Of a DNA stretch of 64,000 nt, positions 22,509-33,334 are shown in pieces (position 1 is the stretch's first letter; each line of letters opens with the position of its first letter). The translations under genes and the position numbers were made by a program. The notes beneath the pieces are model-generated. The model was not told where the DNA came from. It ran no database searches and was given only the letters and a program-made list of their open reading frames with translations. The stretch lies in the NCBI GenBank assembly GCA_954871525.1, contig OX940862.1, positions 41,346,232 to 41,410,231 of the forward strand, written 5' to 3'. The stretch is from Parietaria judaica (taxonomy: Eukaryota > Streptophyta > Magnoliopsida > Rosales > Urticaceae).

Positions 22509-22770
22509 TTGCTTTAGTTGGTTACCGTTACTAATTCACGTTTCTTTATTCCCTTACCGCTACCAATGGTAATAGTAGTATTTCATTCTGGTACAGATTG
22601 CTTTACGTGGTTACCGCTAATTCACGTTTCTTTATTCCTTTACCGCTACCAATGCTAATAGTTGTATTTCTTTTTAGTACAGATTGTTTTACTTGGTTAC
22701 CGCTACTAATCCACGTTTCTTTATTTATTTACCGCTATCAATGCTAATAGTCGTATTTCTTAGTACGCAT
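22509..22770 (+). repeat. Minisatellite, three ~86-bp units
   Basis: Units begin near 22509, 22597 and 22682. Each contains GGTTACCG, CACGTTTCTTTATT, TTTACCGCTA and AATGCTAATAG. Divergence between units is modest. The array lies inside the DUF1985 element and contributes five of the ACCGCTA motifs. Confidence 0.8.
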
Positions 22771-22774
22771 TAAT

Positions 22775-23985
22775 ATGTTTGACCACCCACTAATTCGAGT
22801 TCTTTCGGTGATCATAGACTACCACTATGTCTTCTTTTAAAGGTGGTTTCTAAACACCTATCGGTTACCTAGCGGGAAGAGAATAGTGATTATAATAAGC
22901 AGATAGCAAAAGATAATATTAAAAAGTCAAGGGCTTTCAAAACTCAACATACAGACACCTAACCCTTAAAAAAAAAAAAGCAGACAAACACACACAGAGA
23001 CCTCAAACAAAAATATTCAAACTAACTGCTGTTATGGAATCCAACAACAAACTGTGTGCGTATAACTTCGCCAGAGTGCCCATTGCCGTGATCATCGCTT
23101 CTCTACAATTACGACGTTTGAAAGGCTTCTGAACGAGAGTGTCGTGGTAAATTATGAAGAACCTATTATTGGTTTCCCTATCAGTTTGGCAAAGTTGTAA
23201 ATACTCTGTCTCGTTATTTATGGCCATCCCTCCTCCGTGTATGACGGGAGATGGTACTTTATCTTTACTGTAAGAGCGATCGAAGCCGATGAAAAAGAAT
23301 TTGATCCCGACAAACAGCTTAAGGGGCTAATAACATCAATTTCCATTAATAGTCTACGAGTAGTGTAATAGTGTACGTTGTAATTAGTGAAAGCTTACAT
23401 TGCTGAGAGCGTTTAGCCGGCCCAATCTTGGACCATTAAATGTGTCGAACTTGTCGCGAGTGATCTCAAAAGGCGTTTCGTCTACAATTGATTGTTGTTG
23501 AATGCATGCTCTTATCCCCGCGGATATCAAATCGTATTGAGGGTAAATATTAATAACAATAAAAATAATAACAATAATAAAGTGTCAAAGATTTACGTAC
23601 AGTCGATGTTGACAATCCATATTCCTTTCATAATTGATATTTGGTTTCTATGATGCCAACTGCAAAACCCGTGACCGTATGTCCCGATAATATGATGGGC
23701 CACAACCTCATTATTGTCCCACGAGTTGGAACATCCATACCCTCTAGACTCTGAAAAGTTGAGTAAGAGACGCTGAAAAAAAGAACAACTGAAGTATAAG
23801 CATCTTACCCTTGATCTAAGAGAAAATAACTAATAAAAAGAAGTACCAGACCGTATTTTATGGGTTGAACAATGAATAAGAAAGATTCAATCTTCGTGGA
23901 ATTTCTGGTAAGGAAGTCATTGAGATAATAATTCTGGACCTGTGGAGTGGTGCAGACTTATGGAGTGGTGCGAAAATACTTGGTA
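22775..23985 (-). other. Transposon interior, unassigned reading-frame debris
   Basis: On the minus strand an open frame of 74 codons (23227-23003) extends upstream with few interruptions to about 23310. A further stretch near 23760-23600 reads GYGCSNSWDNNEVVAHHII. I do not recognise a domain. These could be exons of the transposon's second gene, since a Ulp1-like gene on the opposite strand would fit, but no catalytic His-Asp-Cys triad is visible. Confidence 0.25.
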
Positions 23986-23990
23986 ACTAC
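23986..23990. repeat. Target-site duplication ACTAC, left
   Basis: ACTAC precedes the left LTR and recurs at 39168-39172 directly after the right LTR. This marks the insertion of the whole 15.2-kb element. Confidence 0.9.
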
Positions 23991-24647
23991 TGTAGAGGGC
24001 GATTCGTACCGCCTTACAGTCACAAACATACAAAATGCAAGCACACGAATAATACGAATGATGGGGTATCTTTGATTGATTATGATTACAAAAGGGGTCG
24101 GTCTCTTCCGTTTATAGCTTGGAACCTCAAAGAGGAATACGATCACGCCAAGATTAACAGACTCAAGGACGTTATACAAGGACTCTCTAAACTCTATGCG
24201 ATGACACTGTTTGCTCTCCTCCTTCACGATAACTGCCAGCCCCCTCAAATGGGAGCTCCCTCTCCTATTTATAGCGACGCTCGGACCTCCTCGGCTCGAA
24301 TCCCGTGGATGATCTTCTGGTGGTCCCCCCTTCAACTATTCTGTGGTCCTCCTTTCTGACATCCTCGACGGCTGCCAAAGGAGCTTGTTTCCACTAACGT
24401 TGTCCCCTCTGCCACCTCCTGAGAACACCACCCAGCAGTGGTCCCTCAGGGCCGTACTCTCTTGTCGCATCCAAGGGGGAAACCCTAGGCCTTAGTGGGC
24501 TTGAGAATCCTCCTCGGTCATCACTCCCCCATCGCAACCTGACCAGCCTTGAAGAACCTGGGCTGCTTCCTCGATTACTATTCTTTCCTGATGGGCCGGG
24601 GGCAAGTGTAAAGTTGAGGATGGATTTGACCAAATCCGACCTTAACA
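23991..24647 (-). repeat. 3' LTR of the Tat element
   Basis: On the plus strand it begins TGTAGAGGGCGATTCG and ends CCGACCTTAACA. A TATA-like CTATAAATAG (minus strand) is at 24265-24274. Relative to the 5' LTR it lacks a 17-bp stretch around 24527, consistent with slippage or deletion. Confidence 0.93.
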
Positions 24648-24649
24648 GT

Positions 24650-24663
24650 CAGTCCCCCATTTT
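24650..24663 (-). other. Polypurine tract
   Basis: On the minus strand AAAATGGGGGACTG lies 2 bp upstream of the 3' LTR. This is where plus-strand DNA priming would occur. Confidence 0.7.
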
Positions 24664-25075
24664 GCCAAGTGTGAGCACTTGGGAAAATGTAGGAAGAAAA
24701 ACAACTCTGCTCGACAATCCCCATCGAGCGACGAGATCACCCTCTCGAGGGTCATCGATCGTCGACAATCTCCTCGCGATGAGAAAATCCCCAGGAGACT
24801 AGCCGCGCGACGGCTATCATCGGGCGACAAGGCCTAGCCCCCGAGGGCCCCCGCTTGACGACAGCACCCTCGCGATGATGCACCAGCCTCCCAGGCACTC
24901 GAGTACCTGCTTTACGGGATTCCCAACGGCTCCTTCATCTCAACCGTCGACAGCTTTCACATGTCTCCATCCTGGGCCGTCCGATCCACTCGTGCCCCTT
25001 CGCCTTCCTGCGACCTCTCTCTTATACACGAACCTCCCCAGTTTTCTCTCATTTACTCCCAACACGCATTCGCAC

Positions 25076-25118
<43 letters not shown>

Positions 25119-25169
25119 ACACTCCTTTCTCCGCACCGTCCATCTCTCTCTTTCAAAACTCCTCCGGTC
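24664..25169 (+). promoter_or_regulatory. Promoter-like region of the antisense gene
   Basis: The stretch before the antisense ATG (25170) contains CTCTTATACACGAACC near 25018. This is followed by a pyrimidine-rich tract with a (CT)n microsatellite at about 25075-25113 and further TC-rich sequence up to the ATG. TATA-like, Y-patch and CT-rich 5' UTR signals in this order are typical of plant core promoters. No other gene of the element would use this direction. Confidence 0.5.
25075..25113 (+). repeat. (CT)n microsatellite
   Basis: An almost pure CT/TCTC run of about 39 bp just upstream of the antisense start codon. Confidence 0.85.
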
Positions 25170-28100
25170 ATGGCAATGGCCGGCAAAATCTTCCAGACCA
25201 GGTCTCCTTTATCCATCATGACGGAGGCGAACCGGGAGCACTTCGTCAAGAACTATATTGACAGCGAGAAGTACCTACTCCGGCTCCCGTATCCTGGCGA
25301 GCGCGCCGACGAGCCCCAGGACGACTGCATAGCGGTCTATGAACACTTCTTCATCGACGTGAGCCTTCATCTTCCGGTGCCGAATCTGATCGTGGCCTTC
25401 TTGGTGGCCTTCAAGGTACCGATAACTCAGGTGAGCCCCAAATCTCTCCGGCTCCTCTTATGCACGCTCGTGCTGGGCTTGGAACAGGGGGTCGAGGTCA
25501 CTCTGGAAGACCTCATGACCCTATATTTCTTCTCGAAGAACCCCAAGAACATTGGGCGCCTTTCCCTGTCTCATCGCAGCCAGCCCCACATCCTCCTGAA
25601 CCCCCCCAACAAGGAGGCGATGTGGGAGAACCGCTACTTCTTCACGCGCGTGAGCGCGTCGACGTTCGGACCCAACCATGCGGAGCTGCCCCGCGCCTGG
25701 ATCGTCGACAAGGATCTACCTAAGTTCTCACCGTCGACCGACAAAGACGTCGTGGCTCGCTTTGCGAGCGTACGCAACGCGCTTCTCGCTAGCGATCGCC
25801 GCGACTGGCTTCTCGATTTCAATGCGGCCCGAATCGTGAACTCGGACATTTAACGCCTCTGCAACATCATGGGTCCGCCTCCTCGCTCGCTGTTCCCGCC
25901 CGGATTTCGGGCCCATGAGGACGGGAAGGGCTCTTCGACTCCTCAGCGGAAGAAGACGCCCAAGGCTCCCGCGAAGAGCCACAAAAGGAAATCTCGTTTT
26001 GACGAGACCGGCGAGGACTCTTCTCGCCAGAAGAGCAAGACCGTTCCGACGCCGGTGCCGCCTCCGCGAGACCGATCCAAGGATGGTTACCTGGGGTTAG
26101 TCCCTCGAGAAGGGAGGGACCGCGTGCTCTCGCACAACGACCCCCCCCAAGCATGCGGCCGACGCCGACGCGTCTCATCGGGCTACCGACACGCCACAAC
26201 CTGCCGCGAGCCGTCGCTCGTCTGAGGCTCCTCGCCCGCGAGAATCCCCTCGACGCGACGACTCCCAAACCGACCTCTCGCCCCGTCGGTCTCCGCTAGA
26301 GACCCTTTCCGACGCGGCGGTCATTCCCACTCCCGGCTTCGAAGCCGTGCGCGAGGCCAACTCTTCGAAGGAGTCCGAGGCTACGGCCGCGGTCACTCCG
26401 GGCGAAGGGACCGCCTCCGAGCCGATCATCGTCACCCCTTCTGACAGCCCAGCCACCGGATACTCTCGACGCCCCCGTCGGGAGGTGATTTTCGACGACG
26501 ACTTCAGCAACGTGGACTTTTTCGACATCGACCTGCCCGTCGTCGATACTCAGTCGACTTCGCCTCTCGTCGATCCTCCTCCTTCTACCGCGGAGATCCC
26601 CGCGCAGACTCTTCCGGATCTGGCCACCGGGGTCTCTGGCGGCGAGAATACGGAAGATACCTCCGCCCTCGGGGCCGACAAGGTCTCCACCCCGTCGCCA
26701 TCTTCCCGCGAAACTGCCGTCGCAACGGCCGAGGGTGCCCCAGCGGTCACCCCCACACCGACTTCCCAGACTGACCAGACTGGGGGAGCTCTTTCGGACG
26801 CCTCGTAGCCCGCTGCCGGACCTCGAGACGAGGTTCCCCGGGAGGACATCGGCGTTCCTCTCGCAAGCACTTCTCCGCTCGGGCCGAACGCCACCTGTGA
26901 GTCGTCTTCCATCGAGGCCTCGCCTAGGGCGGAGGCATCGGCGGCGCATGAGGCGATAAGCAGCGAGCCCTCGCTCCTGGCGATACCTCCTCACCCCTGG
27001 AAGAAAACTCCTGGCGAGCGTTCGAAAGTCGTCGCCTCCTCGCCAGACACCCTTCTGCCAATGTTCCCGCCTTCTCTGGCTTCTTCCTCGAAGGAATGGG
27101 AGAAATATTCGGCTGATGCGCTTCACGAACTGTCGATGTCTCCCCCGCAGTTCCGTTATTCCGCTAGCTCATTGGCCGACTCTTCTCGCTATCGCAAGGC
27201 GGCAGCTCTCACTTTCCAGGGTATCGCGCTCCTGAACGACTTGATCCTCGACGAGCGCGAGACTACCCACGCCCATGCGGCCAGGTCGGGGAGCTCGAGC
27301 GCCATCTAGAGATTTCCATCGCTGGGGAGCGAAGGTATCGGGAGGAAGCCGCTCAGGACCGCCAAGCCCTCCTAGAGGCCGAAGCCGCCCTGGATAAGGA
27401 GGCTTCCCTTCGTCGGAAGGCAGAGCTGCAGGTCGAGGAGCAAGAACGCGCTCTCGCCGATGAGGCGGAGCGCCATCGTTGCGCGACTCGCGACCTCACC
27501 GCGGCGCTCGAGAAGAAGTCAAAGAGGCTCGCCTCTCCCGAGGAAGAGAGTCGCTTGGTCTCGCGGGTGACCAATGCTTTGAAGAGGCTGGCCGACGAGT
27601 TGGAAGCCGCTCAAGCGTAGGTTGCCGAGGAGCGTAGTGCCTGGCTACGCCTCTTTGAGAAAGAAAAGGCCAAGGTTCAGTGACGCGACGAGAGGTTTGC
27701 GGCTCTCGACGAATCCATCGACCACCATCGCATGGTCACTGGCTACAAAGCCAATCTCGACATGGTTGAGAGGCTCCCTCCCGTCGCGACGGTGGCGAAA
27801 CTCCTGCCCCGTCTGCCGAAATGGCGCGGGATCATCGAGGAGCACTCCGCGAAGGTGGAGGAGCTAGAAGCGAAGTCAGCGCCTCCTCCTGACTCGCCGC
27901 CTCTCTCGCCCTGCAATCCTCCCTCCATCGAGGCCGAGAGGCTGGCCGCCTTTGCCGCGGGGACGACTACTTCGGCTTCGGATTCTGTCAATGAGTACGG
28001 GACCAACGACGAGACCCTCTCGATTCAAGAGCCGACGGTACAGGACGATCTTCCATAGGGACACTGCCTATGTACATTTTGATTTTTCTTTTGCGAACTT

Positions 28101-28626
28101 CGCTGTTACCTTCTTCTCTTTTTTTTTTGTTTTGGCCTTGGGCCTTTTCTTTGTACTCCCTGAATATTTAATTAATGAAAAAGATCTTTCTTTTCTCTAC
28201 TGAACTTTTGTTACTGAACCGCGACTGTCGTTTTCCTCACGTTTCTCGTTTTATTGGGGCCAACTCTTCTCACCCTTCTTCTCGCAGGTCGACGAACTAT
28301 CTCTTGTTTCTTGGCCTCTGAGGCCTGACGAGGGCGTGATCGCATCGTTCCTCGCCGAGGATCCAGAGCATTACGCCCTAGTGCGCGACCTGATCAACAT
28401 CCTAGCTCTTTGGATCGCGGTACCTCCTTCGGCGGACGTCGAAGAGAGCTCTTCTGCGACTCACCGCTTGGACCTGTTGCCGCAAACTGCTTTGACAAGG
28501 TTCCTAACTCAAGACCCGCGTCATCTGGCCGCCTTCTCGGACTTCGCCGAGGATATCCTTGATCGAGCGGCATCAGATTACATCGAGGACCTCGCCAACT
28601 CCGTTCTTGAATCCGACGAGGCCTGA
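25170..28626 (+). pseudogene. Antisense extra gene of the Tat element (PF04195-like and coiled coil), apparently spliced
   Basis: The gene runs opposite to gag-pol, between pol and the 3' LTR. It opens MAMAGKIFQTRS at 25170. The first 227 residues resemble the 'putative gypsy-type transposon' family (PF04195), with PNLIVAFLVAFKVPITQVSP and an IVDKDLPKFSP segment. A long acidic, Ser/Thr/Pro-rich linker follows, then an Ala/Glu/Arg-rich coiled coil (about 27290-27720) with heptad-like LEAEAALDKEASLRRKAE. A GT at 28038 and an AG at 28286-28287 would join the frame to a final exon, 28288-28626, that has no ATG of its own. Lesions are TAA at 25851, a shift near the C run at 26140, TAG at 26806, a shift near 27285, TAG at 27618 and TGA at 27681. 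Function is unknown; such antisense ORFs are known in Tat elements such as Grande and RIRE2. Confidence 0.7.
28038..28287 (+). other. Predicted intron of the antisense gene
   Basis: The donor is CCGACG|GTACAG and the acceptor CTTCTCGCAG|GTCGAC. Both junctions fall at codon boundaries and keep the frame open. The interior is T-rich, as in plant introns. Without splicing, the upstream frame ends at the TAG at 28056 and the downstream block lacks a start codon. Confidence 0.55.
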
Positions 28627-28965
28627 GGCTGATTTGTTTTTGTCTTTCCGATTTTCGTAACTTGTAGTGGTTTGCCTACGAGGCTCTGATGTAAATGGGG
28701 AATGTTATAAGCTATTTGGCGTATGAATAAACAAAGACTTTCTGTATTCATGTCATATATATATATATTTTTTGTGCGGCTGTGGAAGAATTTGTAGAGG
28801 ATCCTAGAGTGGAGGATGTTGACCTGTACATCATCTCCCCCCCCCCCCCCCTCTTTTTTTTTTTAAAAAAGAACGAACATAATAAATGAGAGTGACGGGG
28901 GAAATTTGTCGCGATGTGCCTTTTGTCTTGCCTAATCCGATACTACTTCTTATCGCTAGCTCTTT
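28627..28965. other. 3' flank of the antisense gene
   Basis: A plausible polyadenylation signal (AATAAACAAAG) lies near 28726, about 100 bp after the stop at 28626. A short (AT)n run at 28757-28769 and a C run at 28839-28851 followed by a T run are present. No coding sequence. Confidence 0.4.
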
Positions 28966-29392
28966 GTGGTGCCATCGAGACTTTTGTCGAGGCCCTTTGT
29001 CATTTTCTAGGTGCCGTCGAGACTTTCGTCGATGCCCTTTTTTCTTTTTCATGGTGCCATCGATACTTTTGTCGAAGCACTTTTTTCTTTTTTGTGGTGC
29101 CATCGATACTTTTGTCGAGGCCCTTTTTTCTTTTTCGTGGTGCCATCGAGACTTTCGTCGAGGCCCTTTTTTCTTGTTCATGGTGCCATCGAGACTTTTG
29201 TCGAGGCCCTTTTTTCTTTTTCATGGTGCCATCGAGACTTTTGTCGAGGCCCTTTTTTCTTTTTCATGGTGCCATCGAGACTTTTGTCGAGGCCGTTTTT
29301 TCTTTTTCATGGTGCCATCGATACTTTTGTCGAGGCCCTTTTTTCTTTTTCATGGTGCCATCGATACTTTTGTCGAGGCCCTTTTTTTTTCT
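28966..29392 (+). repeat. 43-bp minisatellite, ~10 units
   Basis: The unit is TGGTGCCATCGAGACTTTTG followed by TCGAGGCCC and a T-rich spacer with CTTTTTCA. About ten tandem units are present and several central ones are identical. Each unit contains a TCGA...TCGA inverted pair. Because 43 is not a multiple of 3, the reading frame rotates through all three phases, and the array is open on both strands for up to 175 codons without being a gene. It occupies the spacer between pol and the antisense gene. Confidence 0.9.
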
Positions 29393-29856
29393 TCTTCTGC
29401 TTCTAAGTCGTAGGCGGTGACGAGTCCGATGATAAAGTCGTACTCGCCACGGCGGCGTACTTAGAGGGACGAGGATGATGGCGCTTTTTTGCCTTTCGAT
29501 TTTGCTCGCGTGCCGTATTTTGGTTTTGTTATTTTCACTTTATTCCGCGCTTTATTTTAATATTTTTGATTTTGTCGTCGATGCTCGGGTTGTGGCTGAT
29601 CGTGCGCTGCTCTTATTTTGAGGTTATTCGTGAATTTGAGCCTGTAAAACTGTTAGAGAGATAGTTTGCCATAAAGGCGAGCCTCATTAAACCCTTCGAG
29701 TCCCCCATACGGGTGCGGCTCGCGAGGGAAGAGTACTCCCTATCTTTATTAAAAACAAGCCGGAATCGTGAGCGGTCCCGAACAAGTGGGTCGGGACTTC
29801 CCATTTAGATAGCTAAAATAAAATGTAAGTATAGAGAATCGGGACGACAAGACCTA
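29393..29856. other. Spacer between minisatellite and pol stop
   Basis: T-rich, non-coding, with no recognised motifs. It would be the 3' untranslated part of the gag-pol mRNA. Confidence 0.4.
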
Positions 29857-32800
29857 CTAATAGAACTTCTTGAGGTGCTTGACGTTCCAACTCCGAATCA
29901 CCTCGAGGCCGGCCAAGTTCTCGAGCCTGTAGACTTCTGGCTTGACTACCTCTATGACCTTGTACGGGCCTTCCCAGTTCTGTTCGAGCTTCCCTGCGTT
30001 AAGCTCCGCCGTGTTCTGGAAAACCTTGCGGAGCACCAGCTCTCCGACCCTAAATTGTCAAGGGCGCATGTAGAACCGAGCGATGGTGTTCTGGTAGTTG
30101 GCGATGTGCGTTTTAGCTCGCTCTCGCCTTTCGTCGATGTGGTCCAGTTGATGGAGCAGTCCTTGGCTGTTGTCGTCCGAATGGCTTGGAGCCCAAGTTC
30201 GTCGAAGACTAGGTATTCCCACCTCGGCCGGTATCACCGCTTCAACCCCGAAGGCGAGGGCGAATGGGGTCTCGCCGGTGGCCGAGTGGGGAGTCGTGCG
30301 GTAGGCCCAGAGAACTCCGGGGAGCTCATCGGCCCACAAGCCCTTCTTCTCGTCAAGCCATTTCTTGATGCTGTCGACGATGGTGCGGTTGACCGCTTCC
30401 AGCATTCCCGTTTCCCTGCGGGTATCTCGGCGTCGACGTGTTCAGCCTTATCCTCCATCGAGCGCAGAAGTCCTGGAATCTCTTCGAGATGAACTCGGAA
30501 CCGTTATCGGCGATGATTTCGCGAGGCAGTCCAAAACGTGTGGTCACGTTCTTCCAGACATAGCTTTCGACGTCCGAATCCTTGATGTTAGCGTACGCCT
30601 CTGCTTCGGACCACTTAGTGAAGAAGTCCGTCACCACCAGCATAAACCTCCGCTGTCGGGAGCCAGTAGGCATAGGACCGACGATATCCATCGACCACTT
30701 CATGAAGGGGTACGGGACAGATACCACCGACAGCTTCTCTGCCGGGCAGTTTATCGCCGGAGCATGGCGTTGGCACTTCTCGCACTTCTTGGTGTGGTCG
30801 GCGCAATCCGCGACCATGGTTTCCCAAAAGAAGCCTTGCCGCTTGGCCTTTCGCAGGAGGGATCGGCCGCCGGAGTGATTGCCGCACTCCCCGCCGTGGA
30901 TTTCTCCCATCACGTACTCGGACTCCTTCTTGCCTAAGCATCGCAGCAGTATTCCCTCGAAACTCGCCCTGTATAGCCTGCCATTCAAAACAGAGTACTT
31001 TGCGCTCTTGGTTCGCAATTTCCCGGACTCCTGCCTGTCATCGGGTAACGTCCCGTCGAGGATGTACTTTCGAAGAGGAGTGCGCCAATCCTCTTCTTCG
31101 TCATCGTCTACGATTCCCTGCTCGTCGGGTCTCAGGTTCTCGCACTCGATGTCGAGGACCTCTTGAGCGTCAAATTCGTCGTCCTGCTTCTCGGAGGAGT
31201 TATCGCTGGCCTTACGTTTCTTCTTTGGCGGACCTTCCTCTCGCTTGATACTGGGCCTCTCGACCGTCTCGACGGTGATCGACCGGAGCTCGTCGATTTC
31301 GGTCGTGGAGCCCAAGCCCGCCAACGCATCGGCATGGTTGTTATCGCCCCTTGAAACCTGTGTCAAAGTCCAAAAGTCAAACTTCTTCGACAGGGTTTTG
31401 ACAACTCCGGCGTATGCCTCCATCCTTTCGTCGTTCTTCTCGTACTCCCTGTTAACCTGCTTGACCACTAACTGGGAGTCTGAGAAAGCGTTTACCTTCC
31501 TCACGCCCAAAGCCAGAGCCGATTGCATCCCGACGATGAGAGCCTCGTACTCGGCCTCGTTGTTCGTGGCCCGGAAAGCGAGACGACAAGCTTTTTCCAC
31601 CAATTCTCCTATCGGGGAGACGAGCCTGATTCCGATACCTGATCCGAGCGATGTTGACGAGCCGTCGACGAGCAGCCTCCACATCCCTGTCTCATCGCGC
31701 GAGTCCATCAGTTCCTTTGGCAACTCGATAAGGAAGTCAGCAAGGACCTGTGACTTCAAGCTGGTTCGGAGTCGATACTCGATATCGTAAGCCCCCAACT
31801 TGATTGACCACTTCGTGATCCTCCCCGACTGGTTCGGGCTGTGAAGAATGGACCGGACGGGCCTGTCCGTCATGACGACGATGGTGTGCATCTGAAAATG
31901 GAACCTCAACTTTTCCGATGCGTCGAATAACGCGAGAGCCAGTTTTTCAACCTGGGGGTACCGCGTCTCGGCGTCAAGGAGCTTCCGGCTAAGATACGAA
32001 ACGGGCCTCTGCTCCTCTTTCTCCTCTCGCACCAACACCTGGCTTATCGCGTGATCAGACACCCCGAGATATAAGTATAGGGGCTCTCCTGGCTCCAGCT
32101 TCATCATGACTAGCGGCGACGAGAGATAAGCCTTCAACGCCTGGAACGCCTCCTCGCACTCCTTTGTCCACTCGAACTTCTTATTCTTCTTCAGCAGCTC
32201 ATAGAAGAGAAGGGTTCGGTCCGTTTGCCGCGAGATGAACCGTCTGAGCGCGTTGATCCGTCCCGTCAGCTTCTGGACCTCTCTTCGATTTTGAGGCGAG
32301 GGCAAGCTCTGGAAGGCTTCGACCTGGTCGGGGCTAGCCTCGATTCCGCGACGGGTCACCATGAAGCCCAAGAACTTTCCGGACGAGATGCCAAAGGTAC
32401 ACTTCGTCGGGTTCAGCTTCATCTTGTGCTCGTTGAGGACCCGGAAACATCTCTCCAGATGCTCGATGTGCATGGCAACCTTCAGAGACTTGACGACCAT
32501 GTCGTCGATGTACACCTCCAGCGATTCCCCTATCTGATCGTGGAACATCTTCGTCATGAGCCGCTGATAAGTGGCGCCGGCGTTCTTCAGCCCGAACGAC
32601 ATGACTTTGTAGCAGTACGTCCCTCGCTCGCTGATGAAGGCGGTTTTCTCCTCGTCGTCGGGGTGCATCCTGATTTGGTGATACCCAGAATAGGCGTCCA
32701 TGAAGCTCATGAGCTCATACCCGATGGTCGCTTCGACTAAGCGGTCGATGTGGGGCATCGGGAAACTGTCCTTCGGGCACGCTTTGTTGAGATCGACGTA

Positions 32801-33301
32801 GTCCACGCAGACCCTCCACTTGCCGTTTTTCTTCTGTATGACGACGGTGTTGGCCAGCCATTCGGGGTACTTGACCTCTCGGATAGTTCCCATCGCCAGC
32901 AACCTGTCCACCTCGTCGTTGATGATCTTGTTCCTATCGGCTGCCATCTTCCTCCTCTTCTGTATGACCGGTCGATGATTGGGATCGGTATTGAGCCGAT
33001 GAGTGATCACCGCGGGGTCGATCCCTGGCATGTCGTCGTTGGTCCATGCGAAGCTAGTCTTATTCCTCTTCAGGAACTCCACCATCTGGGCCTTCACCTC
33101 TGGATCAAGTCTCGCACCTACTCCAACGGTTCTTGTCGGGTCAGTCTCGTCGATGCAGATCTGCTCGACCACCTCGACCTGCGGCCCACCGCTCCGTTCT
33201 TCCGTCGCCTGGTCCTCCACGTCCTCGGCGCTAAGGATCCCGGGGATTCCGGGATCTCCTCCTCTCCCCTTATTCTTGCGCCTCTTCCTTTGCTTCGTCA
33301 T
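29857..33301 (-). pseudogene. Tat pol: RT, RNase H, archaeal-type RNase H, integrase (two lesions)
   Basis: From the ATG at 33301 the frame is open for 982 codons. The RT shows CVDYVDLNKACPKDSFPMP (about residues 165-183), MSFGLKNAGATYQ (about 234) and YIDD (about 264). A degenerate RNase H follows (LYLYLGVSDHAISQVL, about 409). A second RNase H at about 541-665 has VDGSS, NNEAEYEAL, FSDSQLV and HADALA, the archaeal-type domain of the Tat lineage. Integrase has an HHCC finger (H802, H809, C840, C843) and Asp in WSMDIVG and IADNGSEF. One extra G near 30402 shifts the frame just before the catalytic Glu. The next frame runs to a TGA at 30058-30060, beyond which it stays open to the natural stop at 29857. 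The protein copies RNA to DNA and inserts it. Confidence 0.92.
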
Positions 33302-33325
33302 CGGTGGGGGCGGGGCGGCGATGGC

Positions 33326-33334
33326 TAATTGCTA
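33326..33334 (-). promoter_or_regulatory. Candidate leaky stop (TAG CAA TTA) between protease and pol
   Basis: The protease frame (33664-33332) ends TTA-TAG and continues in the same frame, CAA-TTA-GCC, without another stop into the pol ATG at 33301. TAG followed by CAA TTA fits the UAG-CAR-YYA readthrough context known from tobacco mosaic virus. Readthrough would make a gag-pro-pol fusion and set the Gag to Pol ratio. A chance CAA-to-TAG-type lesion cannot be excluded from one copy. Confidence 0.6.

Larger units (their letters stand above)
20690..23985 (+). mobile_element. Left part of a DUF1985-bearing transposon-like region
   Basis: This stretch and 39173-42300 appear to be one older element split by the 15-kb retrotransposon. 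Both halves carry an unusual density of ACCGCTA/TAGCGGT strings and their own minisatellites. The left half holds a decayed DUF1985 frame (21287-22021), a domain typical of plant Mutator-like elements that captured a Ulp1-type gene. I could not define the terminal repeats, so the borders are approximate. The superfamily assignment is inference. Confidence 0.5.

Noticed and set aside
26296..27126. 276-codon minus-strand Arg/Gly-rich frame
   Set aside because: Shadow of the GC-rich antisense gene on the plus strand, with no domain.
28886..29420. Overlapping open frames of 131-175 codons rich in Phe and Cys
   Set aside because: They are produced by the 43-bp tandem repeat, open in every phase; not a gene.
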